Position numbers and translations under genes: made by a program. A stretch of 64,000 bases of DNA from Flavobacterium gelidilacus DSM 15343 (GTDB lineage Bacteria; Bacteroidota; Bacteroidia; Flavobacteriales; Flavobacteriaceae), in the NCBI RefSeq assembly GCF_000422685.1, contig NZ_KE383904.1, positions 320,257 through 384,256 on the forward strand, given 5' to 3'. The notes beneath the pieces were generated by a model. It made no database searches. It was given only the letters and a program-made list of their open reading frames with translations, and had not been told where the DNA came from. Below, piece after piece: positions 23,928 to 32,161 of the stretch (the stretch's first letter is position 1; every line of letters starts with the position of its first letter).

Positions 23928-26132
23928 TTAATTTATGGTATTTGTTGCTTCAACTAAGCGAATAAACTCAGCTTTATAGCCTTCATTATCAAATGATTTT
24001 CCTTGAAGTGCTAGGTTTTTTATATCTTTTGTAGTTTTGTTGGTGATTAATTTTGAATCTCTTAATTTTAATCCAAACCAAGCAACTGCAGCACTAAATT
24101 TAAAATCTTCGCTTGAATTTTGGATAGAGTTATCAGAATTTTTAATTACTTCAACTAATTCGATACTTTTTTTGCCATCTGGTTTTTTGTAACGAAATTT
24201 TATTGTGGCTAATTCGTCAGAATAAGTATTTGATTTTTTATTAGTTTCTGAATACTTAAGTTCTGGAATTTCGTTTTTAAATGTACTCTCAACGCCAGTT
24301 GGAATAATTTCATACAAAGCTGTAACAGTGTGACCACTTCCTAATTCTCCAGCATCAATAGTGTCATTTTTAAAATCTTCGGTACGTAATTTTCTGTTTT
24401 CGTAACCAATTAATCGATAATTTTGAACATGTTTTGGGTTGAATTCAATTTGGATTTTCACATCTTTTGCAATGGCAAACATACTTCCTTTAAATTCCTT
24501 ACCAAGAAAACGATTTGCTTCCTGAATGTTGTCTATATAAGCATAGTTTCCGTTTCCTTTGTCCGCTAAAATTTCCATTTTACTGTCTTTGTAATTTCCC
24601 ATTCCAAAGCCTAAACACGTTAAGAAAACTCCAGTTTCACGTTTTTCTTCAATTAAAGTTTCCATGTCTTTGTTTGAAGTTGAGCCTACGTTAAAATCAC
24701 CATCAGTTGCTAAAATGACTCTGTTATTTCCACCTTTTATGAAGTTTTCTGCTGCAATTTTATAGGCTAATTCAATTCCGGCTCCACCTGCAGTGCTTCC
24801 ACCAGCGTTTAGGTTTTCTAAAGATTTGATTATTGTTTCTTTGTCATTTCCAGAAGTTGGGGGCAAAACTAAACCTGCTGCACCAGCATAAACAACAATG
24901 GCAACTTTGTCATTTTCTCTTAATTGATTCACCAATACTTTCATTGATTCTTTTAAAAGAGGCAATTTATTTTGTTCACTCATTGAACCTGATACATCCA
25001 CTAAAAAAACAAAATTAGAATTTGGTAAATTATCACTTGGAATTTCTTTTCCTTGTAAGCCAATTTTTATTAATTTGTGGTTTTCATTCCATGGACAATC
25101 ATTGTATTCTGTATGGATTGCAAAAGGTTGATCGTTGTCTGGTTTTGCATAATTATATTTGAAAAAATTAACCATTTCTTCAACTCTTACTGCATCTTTT
25201 GGAACCGTTTGCCCTTGATTGATAAATCTTCTAATGTTTGTGTAAGAAGCATTATCAACATCTATAGAAAAGGTTGAAAGTGGTTCGTTACTTGGACTTT
25301 CAAATTGATTTTCCACAAAAGTTTCATAATCTTCATTCTCAGGTTCAATTAATGGAATTGGTTGGTTGTTCTTTTTAATTTGGTCTAATAATTTTTTCTT
25401 TTCATCTTTTGGTAATCCGTTTTTTGAAACTACAACAATTACTCCGTTCACACCTTTTTCACCATATAGTGCAGCACCTTGAGCACCTTTTATTACATTC
25501 ATTGCCTCAATTTCTTTAGGATCCATATTTTGTAATGTTTCGACTGTTGAAATTTTATTGTCAATCTCAATAAGAGCTTCATTAGTTCCTGTAGTTGAGC
25601 GATTACCTCTTAAAACAATTGAGTTATTTTGATTTACACCATTATTTGTTGTAGTTATTTTAAGACCTTGTACTTTCCCAGAAAGTGACTTTATAGTCTT
25701 AGGGTTTGCTCTTTGGTTTATTTCATAACTCTTAACACTTTGATATGATGAAGTAGTTGCATCAGCTTTTCTAGCTTTACCAACAATTCCAGTAAGTACA
25801 ACTTCCTCACCGATATATCCATTTTCAAGAACTACATCAATGACTTTTTGTTTTCCCACTTTTACAGTTTTTTTCTTTTTTCCTGTGAAAGTAAATTCTA
25901 TCTCATCTTGTTCACTTGCTTCAATAGAGTATTCTCCATTAAAACCTGTTGTTGTTCCTCTTGTTGTGCCTTTAACTACTACAGACGCACCAGGTAGTGT
26001 TCCTAATTCATCACTTACCGTTCCAGTAACAACAATGTAGTTTTCATGATTTTTTTCATGATTTATAGTTTTAAAATTTAGGAAAAGTATAAGCATAGCA
26101 ATCCCTGATGAAATATGTATTAGATTTTTCAT
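23928..26132 (-). CDS. YfbK-like VWA protein with CarboxypepD-reg and TonB-plug N-terminus
   Basis: A 734-residue exported protein. Order of parts: signal/anchor (about 1-20), carboxypeptidase-regulatory-like domain (35-105; GTVSDELGTLPGASVVVKGT), TonB plug-like domain (120-240, with VIKGAQGAALYGEKGVNGVI), a von Willebrand N-terminal region (PLSTFSIDVDNASYTNIRRF), a VWA domain with MIDAS motif DVSGSMS, then a DUF3520-type tail. VWA MIDAS sites bind Mg2+ and mediate protein contacts. It has no barrel, so the plug domain serves something else. 44 bases separate it from the anti-sigma gene. Confidence 0.88.
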   Translation of the reverse strand: MKNLIHISSGIAMLILFLNFKTINHEKNHENYIVVTGTVSDELGTLPGASVVVKGTTRGTTTGFNGEYSIEASEQDEIEFTFTGKKKKTVKVGKQKVIDVVLENGYIGEEVVLTGIVGKARKADATTSSYQSVKSYEINQRANPKTIKSLSGKVQGLKITTTNNGVNQNNSIVLRGNRSTTGTNEALIEIDNKISTVETLQNMDPKEIEAMNVIKGAQGAALYGEKGVNGVIVVVSKNGLPKDEKKKLLDQIKKNNQPIPLIEPENEDYETFVENQFESPSNEPLSTFSIDVDNASYTNIRRFINQGQTVPKDAVRVEEMVNFFKYNYAKPDNDQPFAIHTEYNDCPWNENHKLIKIGLQGKEIPSDNLPNSNFVFLVDVSGSMSEQNKLPLLKESMKVLVNQLRENDKVAIVVYAGAAGLVLPPTSGNDKETIIKSLENLNAGGSTAGGAGIELAYKIAAENFIKGGNNRVILATDGDFNVGSTSNKDMETLIEEKRETGVFLTCLGFGMGNYKDSKMEILADKGNGNYAYIDNIQEANRFLGKEFKGSMFAIAKDVKIQIEFNPKHVQNYRLIGYENRKLRTEDFKNDTIDAGELGSGHTVTALYEIIPTGVESTFKNEIPELKYSETNKKSNTYSDELATIKFRYKKPDGKKSIELVEVIKNSDNSIQNSSEDFKFSAAVAWFGLKLRDSKLITNKTTKDIKNLALQGKSFDNEGYKAEFIRLVEATNTIN

Positions 26133-26176
26133 AATGTATTATTTTAGTTAAAAATTAGGTTTTTCTTTTTTCGAAT

Positions 26177-27145
26177 TTACTTTTTGATGGAAATAATTAC
26201 CACACCATTTTTGCCTTTTTCACCATAAATTGGCTTGGCTTCATCAGGTAAATAGACTTTTATAGAATCTATCTTTTGGGAATTTAATGGAGCATATTTA
26301 CTTGTGGGACTTTCTCCAAATAAGGATTCTTCTGAAAACTCTTCACCATTAATAATGTAGATTGGGTTTTTTAGTTCAACCATTTCATCCATTTCGCTTG
26401 AACTTAAATCTTCTCTTTTTTTAGATGATAATTCTCCGTTAATTAGAACTAAATCATCGCTTTTTGTTTGAGGTTTTTTAGCTTTTTCTTCAACTTTTGA
26501 ATTTTTAGAAATCGAAACATCATATTTAAAGTTTGAACTTCTAGCAGCATATATTGTTCTGTTGCTTAAAAAATCATTACTTTTTGAACTTGCACTATTT
26601 AAGTATCCTTTTTCAATAGCTTCTTTTTGAGACATGATTTGAATTTCATCAGAAATCTCTTCAGCAGCAAAGGATGTTTTGGCTGCTACTGAACTTTTTG
26701 TTTCTTTTTTAACAATTTCAGGAACATCATCATAACTTTCAGAAACAATTGATTTAGGTTTGTTGGTGTTTGTTTGAACATTGTTTGAATTCGCAAAAGT
26801 TTCTACTTCTGGTAAAGGCTTATTGCTTTCTGTTTTTTTAACCTCTATTTTGGTTTCAATATTCTCTTGAATTTGTTCAGTTGTAGATTCTATATTTAGT
26901 TTTGGTTCAATTGGTTTGGTCAATTCTTTTTGAGTAGTAAATAATTGAATTCCAACTGTAAAAAACAATAAGAAAGAAGCAGCGATTGCTAATTTTTTCC
27001 AAACTTCACTTTTCTTCTTAATTATTTTGGTGTCGAGTTTTTCTTCTACACGATTCCACACTTTATCCATTCCTGAAAAAGATGTTTCTTCTGCTTTGTT
27101 AGAAGCGTTTTTTATTTTTTGATATATTTTTTCTTCTTGATTCAT
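26177..27145 (-). CDS. Putative anti-sigma factor with plug-like C-terminus
   Basis: A 322-residue single-pass membrane protein: cytoplasmic N-terminus (about 1-45), one helix (KLAIAASFLLFFTVGIQLF), then a long periplasmic part rich in Thr/Ser/Glu. The C-terminus again shows a plug-like block (PIYIINGEEFSEE, and PIYGEKGKNGVVIISIKK). It starts 1 base after the sigma factor gene stop, which is the usual arrangement for an ECF sigma/anti-sigma pair. No classical zinc-binding anti-sigma motif (HxxxCxxC) is visible. Anti-sigma role is inferred from position and topology. Confidence 0.75.
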   Translation of the reverse strand: MNQEEKIYQKIKNASNKAEETSFSGMDKVWNRVEEKLDTKIIKKKSEVWKKLAIAASFLLFFTVGIQLFTTQKELTKPIEPKLNIESTTEQIQENIETKIEVKKTESNKPLPEVETFANSNNVQTNTNKPKSIVSESYDDVPEIVKKETKSSVAAKTSFAAEEISDEIQIMSQKEAIEKGYLNSASSKSNDFLSNRTIYAARSSNFKYDVSISKNSKVEEKAKKPQTKSDDLVLINGELSSKKREDLSSSEMDEMVELKNPIYIINGEEFSEESLFGESPTSKYAPLNSQKIDSIKVYLPDEAKPIYGEKGKNGVVIISIKK

Positions 27146-27146
27146 T

Positions 27147-27683
27147 TTATTTTGCTTTTTGATAGTAAAAAGTATTCACTAATTCTTTCAATTTTGTTTT
27201 AGCAACGTTTAATTGTGATTTGGATGTTCCTTCTGATATTTTGAGTTGTTCTGCAATTTCTTTATGCGAAAAACCTTCAATAACAAAAAGATTAAAAATG
27301 GTTCGACAACCTTCTGGAATTTTCTCAACCAACTTCAATAAATCTTCTTCTTCTAAATCAGTTACTTCATCTGTAAAAGGTTGCGATTGTATGTTTGTAT
27401 CTTCCAAATAAAGATTGAAATTTAAATTCTTTTTTAATTGCAACAAACATTGATTGACTGCAATTTTTCGTGCCCAACCTTCAAAAGCTTTAATTTCTTT
27501 GAGTTGCTCTATTTTCGTAAAGATGATATAGAAAGTATCGGCCAATACTTCTTCAATCTCTTCTTCTTTTTTTAGATAGCGTTTGCAAGTATAATACAAT
27601 TTAGTTGCCATCTGTTCGTATAGTAAACGTTGGGCTTCTCGTTGATTTTTTTTGCAGGCTATGATTATTTTTTCATCCATCAT
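27147..27683 (-). CDS. ECF-type RNA polymerase sigma factor
   Basis: A 178-residue sigma-70 family protein. Region 2 contains RLLYEQMATKLYYTCKRYL and the promoter-melting stretch LADTFYIIFTKIEQLKEIK; region 4 ends with the HTH IEGFSHKEIAEQLKISEGTS. ECF factors of this size direct RNA polymerase to a small regulon, usually including their own operon. The start Met-Met pair is at 27683. It heads the locus of anti-sigma, VWA, DUF2330, NqrB-like and plug-motif genes, so these are probable targets (inference). Upstream is a CAACCTTT / GCTCTTA pair that could be its own promoter. Confidence 0.93.
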   Translation of the reverse strand: MMDEKIIIACKKNQREAQRLLYEQMATKLYYTCKRYLKKEEEIEEVLADTFYIIFTKIEQLKEIKAFEGWARKIAVNQCLLQLKKNLNFNLYLEDTNIQSQPFTDEVTDLEEEDLLKLVEKIPEGCRTIFNLFVIEGFSHKEIAEQLKISEGTSKSQLNVAKTKLKELVNTFYYQKAK

Positions 27684-27700
27684 AAAAGGTTCCTTTATTA

Positions 27701-27728
27701 TAAGAGCATAAAAAGTTGTAAAAGGTTG
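27701..27728 (-). promoter_or_regulatory. Candidate autoregulatory ECF promoter
   Basis: The minus strand reads CAACCTTT (27728-27721), then GCTCTTA (27707-27701), 17 bases from the AAC core to the -10-like word. AAC is the usual -35 core of ECF promoters. The sigma-factor ATG is 17 bases further on. It does not match TAnnTTTG. Confidence 0.4.
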
Positions 27729-27746
27729 GAAAGCATTTAAAAAAAA

Positions 27747-28568
27747 TTATTTATTAATCGTTAATTTATATATTTTTGACTCTAATACATCAGTATCATT
27801 GTCTTCACATAATAAAAATTCTAATTGATTTTCTGTTTTTTTATAAAGTGTAATTCCTTCAAATTTATTTTTATCAGAAATTAATATAGTTTCTTCTATT
27901 GAAAAATCGGCTAATTTCATTTTGCCTAAAAATGTTCCTAATATTTCTCCATCGTCATAAGTTGAGATTGTGTCTTCTACAGAAGCTAAAAAATAAATAG
28001 TTTCATCTACTAAAATTGCATCAGTGAAAGAAGATTGAATATTATTGATTTTAGGTAACTCTACTTTTTTAAATTGGATTTCAATTTCTTTGTCTTTATT
28101 TACTATAAAAATTCCATTTGAAGCATTTTTTCCATTTCCTCTTTGAAATAAATAAAACTTTTTATTAAGATAAAAAACGCCTTCAATATTTAGTTCATCA
28201 TTTTGTATTGAAAATTGAGACTTTATTTTATTATAAAGTTCAGATAAATCTTTCGCTCTAATTTTTTTAGTAGAAAAATGATATGTCTTTAATGAATCTC
28301 TATTTTCAGTAGAACCAGAACCAAATATAAGTAATTTGTTTCCATCCAAAGTTATTGATTCAAAATCAGGTTTATCTTTTTTAGGAATATTTTTTTCAGG
28401 ATTTTCTACTAAAGCTATTTTGTTTAATTCATTTTCATTAATACTATATTCATACAAAAAGGAACTACTGTCAGAAATTAGATAAAGCAAATCATTATGG
28501 TATAAAAGTCCAGAGGCTGAACCAATTCCTATAATTTGAAAAAATAGTTGCAATTGAAAATTTTCCAT
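27747..28568 (-). CDS. Beta-propeller-like protein of unknown function
   Basis: A 273-residue protein with no signal peptide. It is built of repeated strand patterns of the kind seen in propellers (GLLYHNDLLYLISDSSSF, LDGNKLLIFGSGST, YLNKKFYLFQRGNG, LLCEDNDTDVLESKIYKL). The family is not recognised with certainty. It is transcribed away from the PPK2 gene from a shared 61-base region and lies after the sigma factor gene on the same strand. Confidence 0.6.
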   Translation of the reverse strand: MENFQLQLFFQIIGIGSASGLLYHNDLLYLISDSSSFLYEYSINENELNKIALVENPEKNIPKKDKPDFESITLDGNKLLIFGSGSTENRDSLKTYHFSTKKIRAKDLSELYNKIKSQFSIQNDELNIEGVFYLNKKFYLFQRGNGKNASNGIFIVNKDKEIEIQFKKVELPKINNIQSSFTDAILVDETIYFLASVEDTISTYDDGEILGTFLGKMKLADFSIEETILISDKNKFEGITLYKKTENQLEFLLCEDNDTDVLESKIYKLTINK

Positions 28569-28598
28569 ACTTTTACAAAACGAGTTAAATTACTGTCA

Positions 28599-28606
28599 CA
28601 AATATA
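28599..28606 (-). promoter_or_regulatory. -7 element of the propeller-like gene
   Basis: The minus strand reads TATATTTG, 31 bases before the ATG, in the short divergent region shared with the PPK2 gene. A TTTG lies 14 bases upstream (28624-28621). Confidence 0.5.
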
Positions 28607-28629
28607 ATTGTAAAAAACAGCAAAAACAT

Positions 28630-29508
28630 ATGAAATCCTTAAAATCTGAAGACTTTAAAGTATCTGAAACCATAAAATTGAGCGAAATTTCAACATTTAT
28701 AAATGTAGAAACTTCTGAAAAGAAAAAAGAAAAACAGTTGCAAAAGATTCGTGAGAAATTAAGCAAAGTACAAGACAAAATGTATGCTCATAATAAATAT
28801 AGCGTTTTAATTTGTTTACAAGGAATGGATACGGCCGGAAAAGATAGTTTAATTCGTGAGGTTTTTAAAGAATTTAATGCACGTGGAGTAGTAGTTAATA
28901 GCTTCAAAACGCCTTCTTCGAACGAATTGGAACACGATTATTTATGGAGACATTATATTGCTTTACCTGAAAAGGGAAAATTTTCTGTCTTTAATAGAAC
29001 TCATTATGAAAATGTTTTGATTACCAAAGTCCATCCTAACTATATCATGAACGAAAATATTCCTGAAATTGAAAATATAGAAGATATTACAGAAGAATTT
29101 TGGGAAAATCGTTTTGAAAGTATTAATGCTTTTGAAAAACATATTGCTACAAATGGAATTATCATTATGAAGTTCTTTTTACATTTGAGTAAAGAAGAGC
29201 AACGTCAGCGTTTATTAAGAAGATTAGAAAAAGAAAAACACAATTGGAAATTTTCTCCAGATGATTTAAAAGAGCGTTTATTATGGGATGATTATCAAAA
29301 TTGTTATGAAGAAATTTTGAATAAAACTTCAAAAGAACATGCACCTTGGTTCATAGTTCCAGCTGATAATAAGGAAACTGCAAGATATATTGTTGCAAAA
29401 ACGATGCTAGATGAACTAAATAAATACGAGTTTCATTATCCTGAGTTAGATCAAGAAGTAAAAGATAATATTAAAATGTATCATGATAAGCTAAGTAGTG
29501 AGAAATAA
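28630..29508 (+). CDS. PPK2 family polyphosphate kinase
   Basis: A 292-residue enzyme that uses polyphosphate to phosphorylate nucleotides. Walker A is CLQGMDTAGKDSL (about residue 57), the lid/basic region has VNSFKTPSSNELEHDYLWRH, and Walker B-like FNRTHYENVLI follows. The C-terminus includes HAPWFIVPADNK, where family members contact phosphate. Size fits one-domain PPK2. ADP- or AMP-preference cannot be decided from the motifs seen. It is divergent from the propeller gene and followed after 1 base by a promoter for the MATE gene. Confidence 0.92.
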   Translation: MKSLKSEDFKVSETIKLSEISTFINVETSEKKKEKQLQKIREKLSKVQDKMYAHNKYSVLICLQGMDTAGKDSLIREVFKEFNARGVVVNSFKTPSSNELEHDYLWRHYIALPEKGKFSVFNRTHYENVLITKVHPNYIMNENIPEIENIEDITEEFWENRFESINAFEKHIATNGIIIMKFFLHLSKEEQRQRLLRRLEKEKHNWKFSPDDLKERLLWDDYQNCYEEILNKTSKEHAPWFIVPADNKETARYIVAKTMLDELNKYEFHYPELDQEVKDNIKMYHDKLSSEK

Positions 29509-29509
29509 C

Positions 29510-29517
29510 TATCTTTG
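29510..29517 (+). promoter_or_regulatory. -7 element of the MATE operon
   Basis: TATCTTTG, a perfect TAnnTTTG, 17 bases before the ATG at 29535. No TTTG was found at the expected distance. Confidence 0.5.
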
Positions 29518-29534
29518 CCGATTCAAAATTGCAA

Positions 29535-30911
29535 ATGAATTTATCTACTTATACCAAAGAGTTTACTTATAATTTAAAACTGGCTTATCCTATTATTCTT
29601 GGAATGTTAGGACATACTATTGTAGGTATTGTCGATAATATAATGGTTGGAAAAATTGGTCCAGATGAATTGGCTGCAGTTTCTTTAGGAAACAGTTTCG
29701 TTTTTATAGCCATGTCACTTGGAATAGGATTTTCAACTGCCATAACCCCTTTGGTTGCAGAAGCAGATGGAAAACATAATATTGAAGATGGAAGAAGTGC
29801 TTTTCATCACGGTTTGTATTTGTGTACGATTTTAGGATTTGCTTTATTTACTTTGATTTTCTTTTCAAAACCACTAATTTCATTCATGGGGCAACCAGAA
29901 CACGTTGTGGAATTAGCTAAACCTTATTTAGATATTGTAGCATTTTCACTAGTTCCTTTAATCATTTTCCAAGCTTACAAACAGTTTGCTGATGGAATGA
30001 GTGAAACTAAATATTCAATGTGGGCAACCATATTAGCTAATTTAGTTAATGTTCTTCTGAATTACTTATTGATTTATGGTGTTTGGGTTTTTCCAAAATT
30101 AGGAATTCTTGGAGCAGCTATTGGAACTATTGTGTCACGTTTTGTTATGTTAGGTTACATGCATTATGTGATGCATAAAAAAGAAAAATTCCATCCTTTT
30201 TTTAAAGGCTTTGATTTAAAGAAAATTAAAAGAGAAGTCAATATGAAAATAATCAGATTGGGAACACCTTCAGCCTTACAAATGTTTTTTGAAATAGGTT
30301 TGTTTACTGGAGCCATTTTACTTTCTGGTTATATAGGAACTACAAGTCAAGCGGCTAATCAAATTGCATTGAGTTTGGCTTCATTTACTTTTATGTTTGC
30401 CATGGGATTAAGTGTTGCTGCAATGATTAGAGTTGGAAATCAAAAAGGATTGAACGATTATAAGAAGTTGCGAATTGTAGCTTTATCGATGTTTTTATTA
30501 GCAACACTTTTATCAATAATTTTTGCCTTATTATTTATTTTGTTTCACAACTCATTACCAGCTTTGTTTGTTGATATGAATAGTTTAGCCGATTTAGCAA
30601 AAAATAAAGAAGTAATAGCTATTGCAGGACAATTATTAATGGTAGCAGCGGTTTTTCAAATTTCTGATGGAATACAAGTAGTTGTTTTAGGAGCTTTGCG
30701 TGGTTTGCAAGATGTTAAGATTCCAATGTATATGACTTTTATTTCTTATTGGGTAATTGGCTTTCCAATCTCAATATATTTAGGAATTTATACAGATTTA
30801 AAAGCAACAGGAATCTGGATAGGACTTTTGGCAGGATTAACGTCAGCAGCAATATTTTTGTATCTTCGCTTTAATTATTTGACAAAGAAATTAATAAATC
30901 AACAATTATGA
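29535..30911 (+). CDS. MATE family efflux transporter
   Basis: A 458-residue inner-membrane protein with twelve predicted helices, exporting drugs or metabolites with Na+ or H+ coupling. Typical MATE blocks are LGHTIVGIVDNIMVGKIG in helix 1-2 and the symmetry-related segment around MFFEIGLFTGAILLSGYIG in the second half. An in-frame TTG two codons upstream (29529) is less likely than ATG 29535. The stop overlaps the next gene start (ATGA, 30908-30911), so it is coupled with the SPFH gene. Confidence 0.92.
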   Translation: MNLSTYTKEFTYNLKLAYPIILGMLGHTIVGIVDNIMVGKIGPDELAAVSLGNSFVFIAMSLGIGFSTAITPLVAEADGKHNIEDGRSAFHHGLYLCTILGFALFTLIFFSKPLISFMGQPEHVVELAKPYLDIVAFSLVPLIIFQAYKQFADGMSETKYSMWATILANLVNVLLNYLLIYGVWVFPKLGILGAAIGTIVSRFVMLGYMHYVMHKKEKFHPFFKGFDLKKIKREVNMKIIRLGTPSALQMFFEIGLFTGAILLSGYIGTTSQAANQIALSLASFTFMFAMGLSVAAMIRVGNQKGLNDYKKLRIVALSMFLLATLLSIIFALLFILFHNSLPALFVDMNSLADLAKNKEVIAIAGQLLMVAAVFQISDGIQVVVLGALRGLQDVKIPMYMTFISYWVIGFPISIYLGIYTDLKATGIWIGLLAGLTSAAIFLYLRFNYLTKKLINQQL

Positions 30912-31813
30912 TAGCAGCAGCAGTACTAGGAATAATTTTAATACTAATAAGTTTTGCTTTAAAATCTCAAACTTCTCCTTTAAATAAAATTGCAATTCCC
31001 CTAAAATATGTAGGTATACTAATTGTATTAATTGGTATTTTATCTTCACTTTTTGTGCAAATAGAAGCAGGAAATGTAGGTGTGAAATCGCTTTTTGGAG
31101 AAGTTAAACCAACTATATTGGAAAGTGGTTTGCATATTGTTAATCCACTTATAGATGTTACATCATTTGATATTCAAACACAAAATTATACTATGTCAGC
31201 TTTAAATGAAGAAGGAGCTAAATCTGGAGATGATGCAATTAGGGTTTTATCTGCAGACGGATTAGAAGTAATTATAGATTTAACAGTTTTATATAGAGTT
31301 TTACCAGCTGACGCACCAGTTATTTACAAAAAACTAGGTGTAAACTATTCAGACAAAATTGTACGACCTGTTACACGAACAAGAATAAGAGACAATGCTG
31401 TTTTTTATGATGCTGTCGCTTTATATTCCTCAAAAAGAGAAGAATTTCAAACTCGAATTTATAATTCAATTGAAAAAGATTTTAAAAGTAGAGGCTTAAT
31501 TTTAGAGCAGTTGTTGATAAGAAATATTAATTTACCTGAATCAGTTAAAACTACAATTGAATCTAAAATTAATGCAGAACAAGAAGCACAAAAAATGACA
31601 TTCGTTTTGCAAAAAGAAAAGCAAGAAGCAGAACGTAAAAGAGTAGAAGCTCAAGGAATTGCAGATTATCAAAAAATTATTTCTTCTGGACTAACTGATA
31701 AACAGCTACAGTATGAGTCTATTAAAGCTCAATTAGAAATAGCAAAATCACAAAATGCCAAAGTGATATTAATGAATGGCAAAACCACACCAATAATACT
31801 TTCAGATAAATAA
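30908..31813 (+). CDS. SPFH/Band 7 (prohibitin-like) membrane protein
   Basis: A 301-residue protein with two N-terminal hydrophobic segments (about 1-15 and 32-50) and an SPFH domain from about residue 50 (IEAGNVGVKSLFGEVKPTIL). The prohibitin-like helix RVEAQGIADYQKIISSGLTD follows, ending with the coiled coil that lets such proteins form large rings. Role in organising membrane microdomains or proteases comes from family knowledge. It overlaps the MATE stop by 4 bases. Confidence 0.9.
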   Translation: MIAAAVLGIILILISFALKSQTSPLNKIAIPLKYVGILIVLIGILSSLFVQIEAGNVGVKSLFGEVKPTILESGLHIVNPLIDVTSFDIQTQNYTMSALNEEGAKSGDDAIRVLSADGLEVIIDLTVLYRVLPADAPVIYKKLGVNYSDKIVRPVTRTRIRDNAVFYDAVALYSSKREEFQTRIYNSIEKDFKSRGLILEQLLIRNINLPESVKTTIESKINAEQEAQKMTFVLQKEKQEAERKRVEAQGIADYQKIISSGLTDKQLQYESIKAQLEIAKSQNAKVILMNGKTTPIILSDK

Positions 31814-31820
31814 AATTAAA

Positions 31821-32048
31821 ATGGAAAGACCAAAATTTATATTAGGAGACAATACTGATTTTCCGGATGATATCTTTATTGTGCATTTAGATTACCCACG
31901 TTTTTTAATAAATTTAAAAGATGACGAAGTAGAGTTTCTAGAGGATATTGAAGAAGAAGATGAACGCGAGTTAGAATCGGAAATGGAACATTTAATCACT
32001 TTAGCGGGTGAATTTTACGATAAAGAAATGGAAAATTACGAAGAATAG
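31821..32048 (+). CDS. Small acidic protein of unknown function
   Basis: A 75-residue protein that is strongly acidic: the C-terminal half carries the run EDIEEEDERELESEMEH. The N-terminus begins MERPKFILGDNTDFPDDIF and includes IVHLDYPRFLINL. No domain is recognised and no signal peptide is present. It starts 7 bases after the SPFH gene, so it is very likely co-transcribed with MATE and SPFH. Confidence 0.7.
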   Translation: MERPKFILGDNTDFPDDIFIVHLDYPRFLINLKDDEVEFLEDIEEEDERELESEMEHLITLAGEFYDKEMENYEE

Positions 32049-32161
32049 TTTTTTTTCTAAAAAGATAGAAAGCACATTAATATTAAATATTTTTTTATAA
32101 TCTTTGTAGTAGATTTAATATATTTAATATGAATTAATTAGACTATATACCATATACAAAT

